A stretch of DNA of 44,265 bases from CALKHT01 sp964511575 (GCA_964511575.1 CAZEFM010000019.1:1-44265); one strand, 5' to 3'. Positions 1 through 8,750 are shown, numbered from the stretch's first letter. Notes: generated by a model not told the origin, from the letters alone. Numbers and translations are program-made.

Positions 1-668
1 ACAACATCTTCCGCTTCACCCAGGCGGGTTCGGAAGTGTCGGCGCTGCTCGGCCGCATGCCCTCGGCGGTGGGTTATCAGCCGACGCTGTCGACGGAAAT
101 GGGTGAGCTTCAGGAGCGCATCACCTCGACGAGCAAGGGCGCGATCACGTCGGTGCAGGCGATCTACGTGCCTGCGGACGACTTGACCGACCCGGCCCCG
201 GCGACGACCTTCAGCCACCTCGATGCGTTCGTCGTGCTTTCGCGTTCGATCGCTGAAAAGGGTATTTACCCCGCGGTGGATCCGCTGGCGTCGACCAGCC
301 GTATTCTCGACCCGGGCATCATCGGGCAGGAGCATTACGATGTGTCGCGTCGGGTGCAGGTGATTCTGCAGCGTTACAAGAGCCTGCAGGACATCATCGC
401 GATTCTGGGTGTCGATGAACTGAGCGAAGAGGACAAGCTGATCGTGGCGCGGGCGCGTAAGATCGAGCGCTTCCTGTCGCAGCCGTTCTTCGTGGCTGAG
501 CAGTTCACCGGCTTCCCGGGCATCTACACGTCGCTGAAGGACACGATCGACAGCTTCCGTCAGCTTTGCGATGGCGAAGCGGACGACCTGCCGGAAAGCG
601 CCTTCATGTACGTGGGCACGCTGGACGATGCCCGCGCGAAGGCGGAAAAGATGGCGGCGAGCGTGTAA
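1..668 (+). CDS. atpD: F1F0 ATP synthase subunit beta, C-terminal part (5' end outside window)
   Basis: This is the C-terminal portion of the catalytic beta subunit of F-type ATP synthase, which binds and hydrolyses or makes ATP in the F1 head. The frame is open from base 3 and reads NIFRFTQAGSEVSALLGRMP, the typical beta-subunit segment after the Walker B region. It continues through the DDLTDPAPATTFSHLDA segment, the PAVDPLASTSR motif and the C-terminal helical domain with the DELSEED motif (DELSEEDKL), the site where epsilon and gamma contact beta. The Met/Val codons inside the window are not true starts; the gene begins upstream. The stop is TAA at 666-668, and a strong terminator follows at once. 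The epsilon subunit gene (atpC), which often follows atpD, is not present next to it. Identification is essentially certain. Confidence 0.97.
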   Translation, partial: NIFRFTQAGSEVSALLGRMPSAVGYQPTLSTEMGELQERITSTSKGAITSVQAIYVPADDLTDPAPATTFSHLDAFVVLSRSIAEKGIYPAVDPLASTSRILDPGIIGQEHYDVSRRVQVILQRYKSLQDIIAILGVDELSEEDKLIVARARKIERFLSQPFFVAEQFTGFPGIYTSLKDTIDSFRQLCDGEADDLPESAFMYVGTLDDARAKAEKMAASV

Positions 669-685
669 AACGCACCCTCCCAAGC

Positions 686-735
686 AAAAAGAAAAGGCAC
701 ACGGCTTTGATGCGGTGTGCCTTTTTTCTTTTTGG
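686..735 (+). terminator. Rho-independent terminator after atpD
   Basis: A perfect stem pairs AAAAAGGCACAC (691-702 region) with GTGTGCCTTTTT (715-726) around a 12-base loop and runs into a T-rich tract (TTTTTTCTTTTT). It lies about 25 bases after the atpD stop, so the operon ends here. The A-rich left arm could also stop leftward transcription from the facing GNAT gene. Confidence 0.9.
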
Positions 736-794
736 AGAGCCCGCGTGCTTCGTTTGCGTGGTTCGCTGTAGCGACCACGCCGATGGGCGGTCCG

Positions 795-1427
795 TTACAC
801 GCCGATCTTTCGGGTGTTCGCGGCGTTGGTTTCGTCGTCTTCGGTGCGGCGGTAGAGGTTGAGGTAGAACTCGAGCGTGGGCTGGCCGGTGGTGTGCCGA
901 CTGCGGGCATGCTGGTAGCCGTACCGCTCGAGCAGCTCGATGATGCGGGCCATGTAGGCGTGCGTTTCGAGAACAATCTTCAGGAAGCCGCACTTGCGGC
1001 AGTGCTCCAGCGCGGTTTCGAGCAGCCGGTTGGCCACACACGTCTCCTGCCAGGCACGATCGACACGCAGACGGCGGATGTACGCCACGTGCGACCGGTC
1101 GTGCGACACGGCGATGGTGCCCACCACGCGGCCGCGCACCCGCGCCACCCAGAAGTGGTTGCGCGGATGGCTGAGATAGACCTGCTGGATGTTCTCAAGG
1201 TCGGCCGCACTGTCGAAGGGGTCAACCCACCCCTGCACAAGCCCCTTGGTGTAAAGCGACAACACATCGGACTGATCGGCTGGCTCAAAACTTGCGACGA
1301 CGAGCTCACGGTCCGCCACAGTCTGCCGTGCGAGGATTTCGCTGGCGGTGGAGCTGGCGATGGGAGTTCGCAGCGCCGCCACGTCCGGCAGGGTGTCAGG
1401 CACAAGTTCACGATTGGTCAAGCGCAT
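795..1427 (-). CDS. GNAT family N-acetyltransferase
   Basis: A predicted acetyl-CoA-dependent N-acetyltransferase of about 210 residues; the substrate is unknown. The GNAT core lies in the C-terminal two thirds. There is a beta strand pair FWVARVRGRVVGTIAV, a following strand AYIRRLRVDRAWQ, and an acetyl-CoA-binding-like turn in which the usual R/Q-x-x-G-x-G/A is degraded (ETCVANRLLETALEHC). A final strand/helix KIVLETHAYMARIIELLERYGY matches the family's last motif. A GTG start at 1457 is possible, but ATG at 1427 is preferred because GAGAG lies about 8 bases upstream. The N-terminal ~60 residues match nothing I recognise. It faces atpD convergently and is separated from the upstream histidine kinase by about 360 bases, so it may be a single-gene unit. 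The fold call is sound; the substrate is not determinable from sequence. Confidence 0.8.
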   Translation of the reverse strand: MRLTNRELVPDTLPDVAALRTPIASSTASEILARQTVADRELVVASFEPADQSDVLSLYTKGLVQGWVDPFDSAADLENIQQVYLSHPRNHFWVARVRGRVVGTIAVSHDRSHVAYIRRLRVDRAWQETCVANRLLETALEHCRKCGFLKIVLETHAYMARIIELLERYGYQHARSRHTTGQPTLEFYLNLYRRTEDDETNAANTRKIGV

Positions 1428-1784
1428 GGTCACTACTCTCAGATTACCGTCCTCCACGGGCGAACTATTCCCGTCGGAGCTGGGGGGCTGTTCATGGTTT
1501 CAGCAGTTTCTGAACCGGCTTGGTCGCCTACCCGTCGACCGGGTGCCGACTGGTTGGTTCTGGACGCCAGCCGGGTGCTTCAGAAGCGTGCAGATTGATG
1601 ATAGTCCTTATCTGACAAGGGTATATAAGGGGTGATTCCGGAACGCGGTTCCGGGGGCGGGCCACCGGCGGGATAGGGGAATGGCCCAGGAATGAGGTGG
1701 AAATCGGCGATCTGAGGCCGTGATGAGGTGCCCCGCCGTCTCAGGTGCAAGGCGAGGTCAACCACCACTCCATTGTAGGCCCGG
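1428..1784. other. Intergenic region between histidine kinase and GNAT gene
   Basis: No convincing gene. A short perfect hairpin CCGGAAC-GCG-GTTCCGG lies at 1638-1654, about 130 bases after the kinase stop on the minus strand, and could be a weak terminator. An interrupted inverted repeat CCTTAT...ATAAGG spans about 1604-1629. Small reading frames here show no recognisable domain. Confidence 0.5.
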
Positions 1785-3683
1785 TCAATGCACCGCAGCG
1801 CCGATCTCTTCCTGCTTGAGCGTGCAGGTGACGGTGACGTTGCCATCCTCGCAGGAGTGGATCTGGAACGTGGCGCCGATGATGCTGGCGCGGTAGCGCA
1901 TGGTTCGCAAGCCGATGCCGCGATCCTGCCCTGTCGCGGGCGACTGGTGGAATGCCCGGCCGTCGTTCGTCACGCTCAGGGCGATCTGGTCCTCATCGAC
2001 GCTGAGGTGGACGACGACATGCTTCGCCTGACCGTGCTTCACCGCGTTGTTGATCGCCTCCTGAGCGATGCGGAAGAGATGGATGGCGACACTGTGGTCG
2101 TAGACGGGAACGGGCGCATCGCACTCGAACCGGCACTGGATGCCGTACTGTCGCTCGATCGTGCCGGCAAGCTCGCTGAGCGCGCTCATGAGGCCGTTGT
2201 CGTCCAGCTCGACGGGGAACATGCCGCGGGACATGGCACGGACGTGAACCAACGCGCTCTGGATCCCGCTGACGAGTTGACCGGCCGATCGAGCTTCGGG
2301 GAGGTTGAGCTCGTTGAGTCTGCGGTGAAGGCTTCGCGCCAGATAGCCCAGCCCGGTAAGCTCCTGCCCCACGCCGTCGTGCAACTCCTGGCCGAACATG
2401 CGCTGCTGTTCGACCACCGCATCGGCGAACTCCTTCTCCCATCGCTTGCGTTCGATGACCCGGCCGAGATGCGTGCCGATGTTAACGAGCAGGCTCAGCA
2501 CACGTTCATCGTATTCGAGCGGCTCCGTGGTAAACACCTCGAGCACCCCCGCGATCTGCTTGCGCAACAGCACCGGCGCCAGCAGCATCACGCCCAGCGG
2601 CGGCCTGTCCTGCTCGGCGAGCTGTTGCACACGGACATCGGCGGTCGAGTCGTTGAGCCACTGCGGCTTGCCCGTGGCGTATACCTGCCCCACCGCTCCC
2701 TGTCCGCGCGCGAACGTCGTCGCCATCGTGAGCTGACGCAACGGCTCGAACCGTTCGTCCCCAATGCGCCAGATGCGCGAAGGCACGAGCGTGCCGGCAC
2801 TGTGTGGCGAGGGGATATAAAAATGCACGGCTGCGCACGACAGCGCCTCGCACAATCGATCGGCGGTGAACTGCATCATCTCGCGCACGCTGGTCGTTTC
2901 GTTCGCCGCCATCGCCACATCGTGAAGCAGCATGACGCGCCGCGTCTGCTCGGCAATACGCTGCTCAAGCGCTTCATTGAGCCGGGCAAGCTTCTGCTCC
3001 ACATCGCGCAACGGACCATCCGTTTCGACGAGCGGCCGCCAGCTTGCCGCCTGCGGCGGTTCGGATGACACATCCTCGGCCTGGACGACGATCGCGGGGA
3101 TCTCATCCAACGGCAGGATGTGACTGGCAATCTGTTCAACATCCGATGAAGGCGTGCCTGTTCTCCCATCATCGCCCAGCGTCGGATCGCCGCGACCGGC
3201 TTCCCGTTGAACGATGACGATGCCCCCCGCCTCACGCAGCCTGCGCAGCGCGGTCTGCACATCGATGCTGACCCCCTCCAGAAGAACGCAGATGCCCGCA
3301 TCACCATGGTGCTGGGCAAGGCTCCGAAGCAGATGCCCGATGCGTTCGACCGGCGTTTGATTTTCCGCATCGGGTCGCAAACGCAACGTACCGTTGGACA
3401 ACTCTCCCGCCTGCGACACGAACAGACGATACGCGTGCCCCGGCTTCAGCTCCGCGCGATCGGTCACGCACTGCACGGTCATTGGTGACGGTTCAGATGT
3501 CGCATCATTGAGCGGGTCGTCGGTGTCGCGTTCGTCGCCCTCATCCATCTCGGCGGTTTCAACAAGAATGAACGCGAACGCCCGCGCGTTCGGCCAGCGC
3601 ATCACAAGGCGTTGCGCTGCATCGCGCTGGTGACGTGGATGGCAGATCATGACAACGGTCATCCTGTTGTGATCCGTCAGCAT
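1785..3683 (-). CDS. NarX/DegS-type sensor histidine kinase with degenerate CheB-like N-terminal domain and GAF domain
   Basis: A cytoplasmic sensor kinase of 632 residues. Residues 420-500 form a HisKA_3 dimerisation domain with the phosphoacceptor His435 in QELHDGVGQELTGLG. Residues ~530-630 form a HATPase_c domain with the N box EAINNAVKHG and the G box DRGIGLRTMRYR. Residues ~250-410 look like a GAF sensor (VREMMQFTADRLCEAL ... GVMLLAPVLLRKQIAGVLEVF), preceded by a coiled coil (~225-250). Residues ~68-200 resemble the second half of a CheB methylesterase: ELKPGHAYRLFV, LRLRPDAENQTPVERIGHLLRSLA, LRRLREAGGIVIVQ, HILPLDEIPAIV. The CheB GASxGG serine motif and the catalytic His are missing, so that part is probably non-enzymatic. 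There are no membrane segments. The natural partner is the NarL-type regulator transcribed divergently at 4762. Kinase call is firm; CheB homology is by eye. Confidence 0.9.
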   Translation of the reverse strand: MLTDHNRMTVVMICHPRHQRDAAQRLVMRWPNARAFAFILVETAEMDEGDERDTDDPLNDATSEPSPMTVQCVTDRAELKPGHAYRLFVSQAGELSNGTLRLRPDAENQTPVERIGHLLRSLAQHHGDAGICVLLEGVSIDVQTALRRLREAGGIVIVQREAGRGDPTLGDDGRTGTPSSDVEQIASHILPLDEIPAIVVQAEDVSSEPPQAASWRPLVETDGPLRDVEQKLARLNEALEQRIAEQTRRVMLLHDVAMAANETTSVREMMQFTADRLCEALSCAAVHFYIPSPHSAGTLVPSRIWRIGDERFEPLRQLTMATTFARGQGAVGQVYATGKPQWLNDSTADVRVQQLAEQDRPPLGVMLLAPVLLRKQIAGVLEVFTTEPLEYDERVLSLLVNIGTHLGRVIERKRWEKEFADAVVEQQRMFGQELHDGVGQELTGLGYLARSLHRRLNELNLPEARSAGQLVSGIQSALVHVRAMSRGMFPVELDDNGLMSALSELAGTIERQYGIQCRFECDAPVPVYDHSVAIHLFRIAQEAINNAVKHGQAKHVVVHLSVDEDQIALSVTNDGRAFHQSPATGQDRGIGLRTMRYRASIIGATFQIHSCEDGNVTVTCTLKQEEIGAAVH

Positions 3684-4761
3684 CGTTGGTTACAACCTGT
3701 CATCAGAGAACATGCAGACTGGCTGAATGAAGATGTATCGCCTCGTCACGCCTCAGCGAAACGATGCGTCGTACCGAACACCAACGTAACGTGAACAACC
3801 CCTGACAAGACATAGCAACGCGGCAGAAATATCGTACCAGTCACTCCGATATTTTCCAACACATTGCTCCGCGGGATCATTCCATCCACAGGCGGAATTG
3901 TCGTGACACCATGTGGAATCCACCGACCGCGCTGATGGCACATCAAGCATTCTCCGGGCATGGCGTTTGCATCGATCCCCGATGAACTTCTGATCGGCAG
4001 CCCCTGCCGTTGGCATTCAATAGTGCCCCAATCCATCGGGTCCATCCGAGGTTTGAGTAAGGGAATTCCCTAGGAGTGGCAAGGCGTCGGGAGTTTCGGC
4101 GATACTTGTGGTGCTTATCCGATGCGAATGTATTCCCAAGTTGAGGGTGCGATCATTAAACTTGCTGTTCGCCTTTCGTATAAAGATGTTGATCGAGGGG
4201 TACCAGGTTGCAGCGCGGGGAGCAGGCCGTTCAGGCGGAGGGAGAAGGTTGCGACTCCTGAAAATGGCGACAGGAATGCGCCGGCGACGGCGACCCGGGC
4301 GCACGGACCGCGCTATCATTGTTCGTCCGAAAGACGAAAGCTGATACACGTGTTCGGATGATCCCTAACCGGTGGAGTAGCCTTGAAGAATCTCTGGCAT
4401 ATTCCGGAGCGACCCGTTAGGCTATTGCCTACATATTCAGGCGTGACGGTTCGGCCGGGATGGATCATTGGCCCAACCGTTCCGCGAGGGAGGCATTGGA
4501 ATAGCCGGCGTGGTCGCATGAAGGGGCGACTGTGGGCGCTGTGCCGATCGGGCGTTGAGAACGCAGCGGGCAGGCGATATTCGCAGACGATCCTGCCACG
4601 CATGTCTCCAGACGTTTGCATCATTGACCGGGGAGGTCGGGTTGGTTCGGGTGCCGCGATGCGCCACGCGTTCACTACAGCGCGATTCGTGTTTCGATCA
4701 GTCCCGGAGCGACTCCCTGTATGAGCGCTTCGTCGATGCGTACAACTTCAGGAAAGAGGTC
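3684..4761. other. 1.08-kb divergent intergenic region between kinase and response regulator
   Basis: No supported gene. The frames present (for example 4383-4724 on plus, 4017-4349 on minus) have no recognisable domain, no good ribosome binding site and unnatural composition. It is less GC-rich than the flanks around 3780-4200. A weak leftward promoter candidate is TTGGAA (minus strand of 3854-3859), 17 bases, TACGAT (3831-3836). A perfect 12-base palindrome AGGGAATTCCCT lies at 4060-4071. The end of the region carries a clear ribosome binding site, GGAAAGAGG, at 4751-4759 for the regulator. Confidence 0.45.
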
Positions 4762-5430
4762 ATGAACAGCCAACATTTCAAGACGCGCACATACAAGATT
4801 CTCATCGTGGATGATCATCCCATCGTTCGGCACGGGATGGTGCAACTCATCGCCAGCGAGCCGGACCTTGAGATCTGTGGCCAGGCATCGGATGCCGGCG
4901 AGGCGCTGGACCTGATCAAGGCCACGCACCCCGACCTGGTGATCGTGGACATCTCGCTGCAGGGCGTGAACGGCATCGAGCTGATCAAGCAGGTGAAAGC
5001 CATCGACAACTCGATCCGCATGCTGGTGGCGTCGATGCACGACGAATCCCTCTTCGCCGAACGCGCCCTGCGCGCCGGTGCGATGGGATACATCAACAAG
5101 GAAGTCGCCGGCGACGAAGTCGTGGAAGCGATCCGTCAGATCCTCAAGGGCAAGGTGTATCTCAGCGCCCGCATGGCCGACCACATGCTTCACCGCGTGG
5201 TCGACGGCAACGAGGAGTTGACGCAGTCGTCCATCGAAAGCCTGTCCGACCGTGAGTTGCAGGTGTTCGAACTGATCGGCAAGGGACTGAGCACGCGCGA
5301 AGTCGCCAAGAAGTTGCACCTGAGCCCCAAGACGGTTGAGACGTACCGCGAACACATCAAGACCAAGCTCAACCTGAAGAACAGCAACGAGCTGGTTCGT
5401 CATGCCGTGAAGTGGGAGCTGGATCGCTAA
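4762..5430 (+). CDS. NarL/FixJ-family response regulator
   Basis: A DNA-binding two-component response regulator of 222 residues. The receiver domain (about 11-130) shows the acidic pair in KILIVDDHP, the phosphoacceptor Asp63 in LVIVDISLQG, the conserved Thr/Ser position occupied in MLVASMHDE, and the Lys in GYINKEV. The C-terminal LuxR-type helix-turn-helix (about 155-220) reads LSDRELQVFELIGKGLSTRE followed by VAKKLHLSPKTVETYREHIK. A longer frame runs back to 4555, but ATG 4762 is chosen: GGAAAGAGG sits 2-10 bases before it, and homology starts right after. It is divergent from the HisKA_3 kinase at 1785-3683; HisKA_3 kinases normally pair with NarL-type regulators, so the two are inferred to form one signalling system. 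Targets are unknown. Confidence 0.95.
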   Translation: MNSQHFKTRTYKILIVDDHPIVRHGMVQLIASEPDLEICGQASDAGEALDLIKATHPDLVIVDISLQGVNGIELIKQVKAIDNSIRMLVASMHDESLFAERALRAGAMGYINKEVAGDEVVEAIRQILKGKVYLSARMADHMLHRVVDGNEELTQSSIESLSDRELQVFELIGKGLSTREVAKKLHLSPKTVETYREHIKTKLNLKNSNELVRHAVKWELDR

Positions 5431-5466
5431 CCGACACGACACAACGACAACGACTTCGCGACGAAC

Positions 5467-5513
5467 AACGAAGCGACGGAGGTGCGCAACAGCGCGCCTC
5501 GCGTCGCTTCGTT
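5467..5513 (+). terminator. Long stem-loop after the response regulator
   Basis: AACGAAGCGACG (5467-5478) pairs perfectly with CGTCGCTTCGTT (5502-5513). Inside it GAGGTGCGC pairs with GCGCGCCTC allowing one wobble, giving a near-continuous 21-base-pair stem with a very small loop. It begins about 35 bases after the stop codon. The following run is only GTTCGTTTC, so it is a weak intrinsic terminator or an mRNA-stabilising hairpin. Confidence 0.6.
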
Positions 5514-5751
5514 CGTTTCATGCGCACGTAAGACGCACAACGACGTTGAGCAGGTGATCGATTCGAACGAATTTCCCCACATTCGATTTACCATCTCTTT
5601 GATTCGCGCCGCGCACAATCCCATTTCCGGCGCGGCAATGATCTTACAACGAATACCACACACGAATCGCTGATTGCAGCAATGTTGTGGAATCGCTCGC
5701 CCGTCGATTGGCAAACGCAAACGTTTGGACCGGCAATCACAAAAAGTGCTC

Positions 5752-5780
5752 TGGTCATGGGTCAGCGATTTCCGTATAGT
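5752..5780 (+). promoter_or_regulatory. Candidate sigma-70-type promoter for the DUF1570 gene
   Basis: TGGTCA (5752-5757) and TATAGT (5775-5780) are spaced by 17 bases, matching 4/6 and 5/6 of the consensus. The predicted transcription start would be near 5787, about 100 bases before the chosen start codon. Found by eye only. Confidence 0.3.
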
Positions 5781-5889
5781 CGCATCGTCGGATCCTCCAT
5801 AGGACGCGACGGGAATCTGCCGATTGATGCAAGGTCAATCGGGGAAGAGAGACCCCCGGCGCAGATGTGCCTCCCAGGGATACCCGCCC

Positions 5890-7059
5890 ATGCGACACGA
5901 TGCTTCAGCTTCAACGTGGATGACGTGCGCCGCATGTCAGCTCGGCTCGTTAATCCGTCGACAGGCGCCTTGGTGGGCGGCGATGTTGCTGGTTGCCTGC
6001 ACGACGGCCGGTCACGCCGACGACAGCGATGTGAACATCCACACGGACGGGTTCGCCGCGCATTACACACGGCACGTTTCCGAACACTTCGTGCTCGTAA
6101 CCCATGCGCATGAGGATCTGGCGCGAGCGCGGCTGGAACTTCTCGAGAAAACCTACGAACGGTTCTACGACGCGTTTGAGGATTTCGACCCCCAACCGAC
6201 GGATAAGCGGCTGATTGCGGTGCTGTTCGACCGGCACGATGCCTATGTGCAGTACGCCACCAGCGCGGATCAGATCGACATGTCCTGGTCGAACGGTTAT
6301 TACTCCGCGCGAACGAATCGCGTGGCACTGGTGCTGGCGCGCGATGAGCGTCTTGAAGCGCGGGCGCTGGTGCATGCCGACACGGCAAGCCGGGAGGATC
6401 TGCTGCCTTACGCGGAGTCCACGGCCGCCAAAGCGACGACACTCGCGGACGAAGCGCTGCGGGCGCATGAAGCACGCCAGGTCGATGCAACGGCACGGAC
6501 GCGCCTGATGGTGTCGATGCGGCCGATCAGCATCGCCAGCACCGCACACGAGGCGGCACACCAGATCGCGTTCAACAGCGGCCTGCAGCAGCGCGGCGTG
6601 ATGTATCCGTTGTGGTTGTCGGAAGGGTTGGCGACGTGCTTTGAACCGCAATCGCTCGACGAAGCATTCGGGCCGGAGCATGTGAACGAAAGCCGGCGGC
6701 GCGACCTGGTGGAAGCGATCGATGCCGGTTCGGTGATCCCGCTGGAGGAGTTCGTGTCGCTGACACGGCTGCCCACCAACGATCCGCGTGCGGTGACACG
6801 GGTGTATGCCCAGGGCTGGGCGTTGTTCCACTTCCTGTATGAGCACCACCCACAGGCACTGCGTCGCTACATGGCAACGCTGGCGGAGCTGCGGCCCGGC
6901 CGGCGCACAACCACGAAGATGCGCGCCGAGTTCATCGCCGCCTTCGGTCCGATCCACACGCTGGAAGCGCAGTGGCGTCAGACGTTGCGCAACCACCGCA
7001 CGGCACTGCGTGAATCGGAAGCGGCACAGGTTGCGTTGGACGTGCGCGAAGCCGAGTAA
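5890..7059 (+). CDS. Exported DUF1570 (peptidase MA-like) protein with HEAAH motif
   Basis: A predicted exported protein of about 389 residues of the DUF1570 type common in Planctomycetota. The N-terminus has a basic stretch (LIRRQ), a hydrophobic segment APWWAAMLLVACTTAG and a likely signal-peptidase site near AGHADD. The mature part begins with HYTRHVSEHFVLVTHAHEDLARARLELLEKTYERF (shown in pieces: HFVLVTHAHED, LLEKTYERFYDAF), the usual opening of this family. The zinc-protease-like motif HEAAH lies in STAHEAAHQIAFNSGL, followed by LWLSEGLATCFE, whose Glu is the expected third metal ligand. ATG 5890 was chosen because AGGGA lies nine bases upstream; ATG 5920 is an alternative start closer to the signal peptide. 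Proteolytic activity is inferred from the gluzincin-like motif, not known for this family. It converges on the PRC-barrel gene. Confidence 0.8.
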   Translation: MRHDASASTWMTCAACQLGSLIRRQAPWWAAMLLVACTTAGHADDSDVNIHTDGFAAHYTRHVSEHFVLVTHAHEDLARARLELLEKTYERFYDAFEDFDPQPTDKRLIAVLFDRHDAYVQYATSADQIDMSWSNGYYSARTNRVALVLARDERLEARALVHADTASREDLLPYAESTAAKATTLADEALRAHEARQVDATARTRLMVSMRPISIASTAHEAAHQIAFNSGLQQRGVMYPLWLSEGLATCFEPQSLDEAFGPEHVNESRRRDLVEAIDAGSVIPLEEFVSLTRLPTNDPRAVTRVYAQGWALFHFLYEHHPQALRRYMATLAELRPGRRTTTKMRAEFIAAFGPIHTLEAQWRQTLRNHRTALRESEAAQVALDVREAE

Positions 7060-7113
7060 AAAAACCCGGCGACCGTGAAGGTGGGCACACGCCACCACAC
7101 CTTCGGCCGCCGG
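7058..7113 (-). terminator. Terminator between convergent DUF1570 and PRC-barrel genes
   Basis: CCCGGCG-ACCGTGAAGGTGG (from 7065) pairs, with small bulges, with CCACACCTTCGGCCGCCGGG (to 7113). The left side is a run of seven A, so the minus-strand transcript ends in a T run: a good intrinsic terminator for the PRC-barrel gene. The stem may also stop the DUF1570 transcript. Confidence 0.75.
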
Positions 7114-7170
7114 GCACGTCATTCACCCATCACCAACGCAGCGCGTTCGCAACCGTGCTGCGCAATCCGG

Positions 7171-8711
7171 TTACCGATCAATGTCTCGGCCGGGGCGTCC
7201 GGGACGCTGCGGCGACGGCGGCTGCGGTCGGTCGTCATCGACGCCGGGCCGATCATCAATACCGGGTCGACGCTGCCGTTGCGGCTGCTGCTCGTCCGAT
7301 GGACGATTGGCCCCGGCATCCCACATCGGCTGTCCCTGCGGGTTGCGCAGGTCCAGCGTCTGGTCGTCGATCTGCACCTGCCGTGCCAGAACGATCGAGC
7401 GGCCGGCATACGTCACGCGCGAACCGGTCAGCTCCACTTCATCGCCTTCACGGATGCGCATGTCCTGCCGATCGATGTAGTTGGCAGGCCCCAGATGAAC
7501 CATGTGACTGCGCCCCTGCTCATCGCGGACAACGATGCGCACTCCCTCACGGCCTCCCTCACGGAATGTGAATCGTTCCACCTGCGTCACTTCACCGGTG
7601 AGCTGCACTTCCTGCCGCCGGTTGTACAACTGGTTGTACGCGCTGCCCGGCTGCCACTGGGCATCCTGGAACCGTTCATAGCCGAAAACTTCCCAGTAAG
7701 GCTCTTCGTTGAACTCGCGATGAAGATTGCGCGCCCACTGCTCGTTGGACAGATTGGACCAGTTGTCCTCATCAAAACTCAACCGTTCAATCTGCTGCCG
7801 TGTGGCATCCACGAGGAACTGATCGTCCTCCAGCTCGACATCAACCGCGGCGTAAGGCACCAGCGCGATCTGATCGTCCTTCTCCAGTACGAGGTACGCC
7901 ACGCGGCCGGCTTCCAGGTCAATCAGCAGGTCGTCGGCTTCACCTAACTGTTGGTCCTGCAGGTTGTGTACGCGGAAGTCCATCAGCTCGCTGACGTGCA
8001 CCGCTTCGAGTTCCTGCCGTTCGCGAGCATCCTGACGGCGTTCCTGCTGATTCTGCTGGCGAGCCTCGTTCTGCTGCTGACGCACCTGACGTCGTGCCTG
8101 CTGCCAGTAGGGATCGACCTCGAAGTGCCGGTAGATATCCTGCACGTAACGGCGATCCTTGAAATCGGGGGCATCGCCTTCCTTGAACCCGCGGCGGGCT
8201 TCCAGACGCTGGCGCGGCGTGTCGAGCACCAGTCGATTGCGTTCGCCCACCGATTCGCGCAGCACGTTGAACGGCACGGGCAGCAGCCGATCATCACCAA
8301 TGTTCAGGTTGTCTTCCGGATCGATGATGACGAAGCTGGCAAAGCCATGGTTCGTGTCGATGATGAGGTCTTCGACTTCGCCGATCTTCGTGCCCTGCTG
8401 GTCGTAGACTTCCATGTCGATGAGTTCATCAGCACGGACCAGGTTCAACTCCCGCAGCACCTGCCTTGCGGAAGTCGCCTGTCGGTCCGCCTGNNNNNNN
8501 NNNNNNNNNNNNNNNNNNNNNNNNNNNNNNNNNNNNNNNNNNNNNNNNNNNNNNNNNNNNNNNNNNNNNNNNNNNNNNNNNNNNNNNNNNNNNCCTGTCG
8601 TTCGGTTTGTCGTTGCTGACGGGGTCGTTGTTGCTGCGCGTCGACCGTCAGCGGCGCTACCAGGAGCAACGCCGCGGGCAGTAGCGTCCAGCGTGTCCAT
8701 TTGCGGGTCAT
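7171..8711 (-). CDS. Exported protein with two PRC-barrel domains (interrupted by assembly gap)
   Basis: The start ATG at 8711 has GGAG 9-12 bases upstream and encodes a signal peptide (MTRKWTRWTLLPAALLLVAP ... VDAQQ). A 100-N gap at 8494-8593 then breaks the frame: the signal-peptide frame and the downstream frame differ by one, so the true gap is not 100 bases. After the gap come two PRC-barrel domains, VRADELIDMEVYDQQGTKIG and VHVSELMDFRVHNLQDQQLG. Each is followed by a short conserved F-x-x-D/E-PYW element (HFEVDPYW, EFNEEPYW). A C-terminal ~100-residue beta-rich region (VQLTGEVTQVERF ... VELTGSRVTYAGRS) resembles an OB-type fold, then a Pro/Arg/Asp-rich tail. PRC barrels bind protein partners or RNA; the role here is unknown. 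It is a paralogue of the next gene. Q/R-rich linkers are marked. Confidence 0.8.
8494..8593. other. Assembly gap (100 N)
   Basis: Exactly 100 N, a standard placeholder for a gap of unknown length. It removes the segment between the signal peptide and first PRC-barrel domain of the gene at 7171-8711, a Gln/Arg-rich low-complexity region in the flanks and probably the reason assembly failed. Confidence 0.98.
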
Positions 8712-8750
8712 CTCCGATTCTCCTTGTGTGGGGGCGGCTCATTCGCACAT

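Larger units (their letters stand above)
5431..5889. other. Intergenic region upstream of the DUF1570 gene
   Basis: Apart from the stem-loop at 5467-5513 there is no supported gene. It contains a short palindrome CAAACGTTTG (about 5718-5727) and the promoter candidate at 5752-5780. The frame of the following gene is open back to 5824, but that extension lacks a ribosome binding site. Confidence 0.45.

Noticed and set aside
4383..4724. Possible small gene upstream of the response regulator
   Set aside because: No ribosome binding site before the TTG/ATG choices, no domain, and it overlaps what is probably the promoter region.
4555..4761. N-terminal extension of the response regulator
   Set aside because: Homology begins just after ATG 4762, which has its own strong ribosome binding site GGAAAGAGG.
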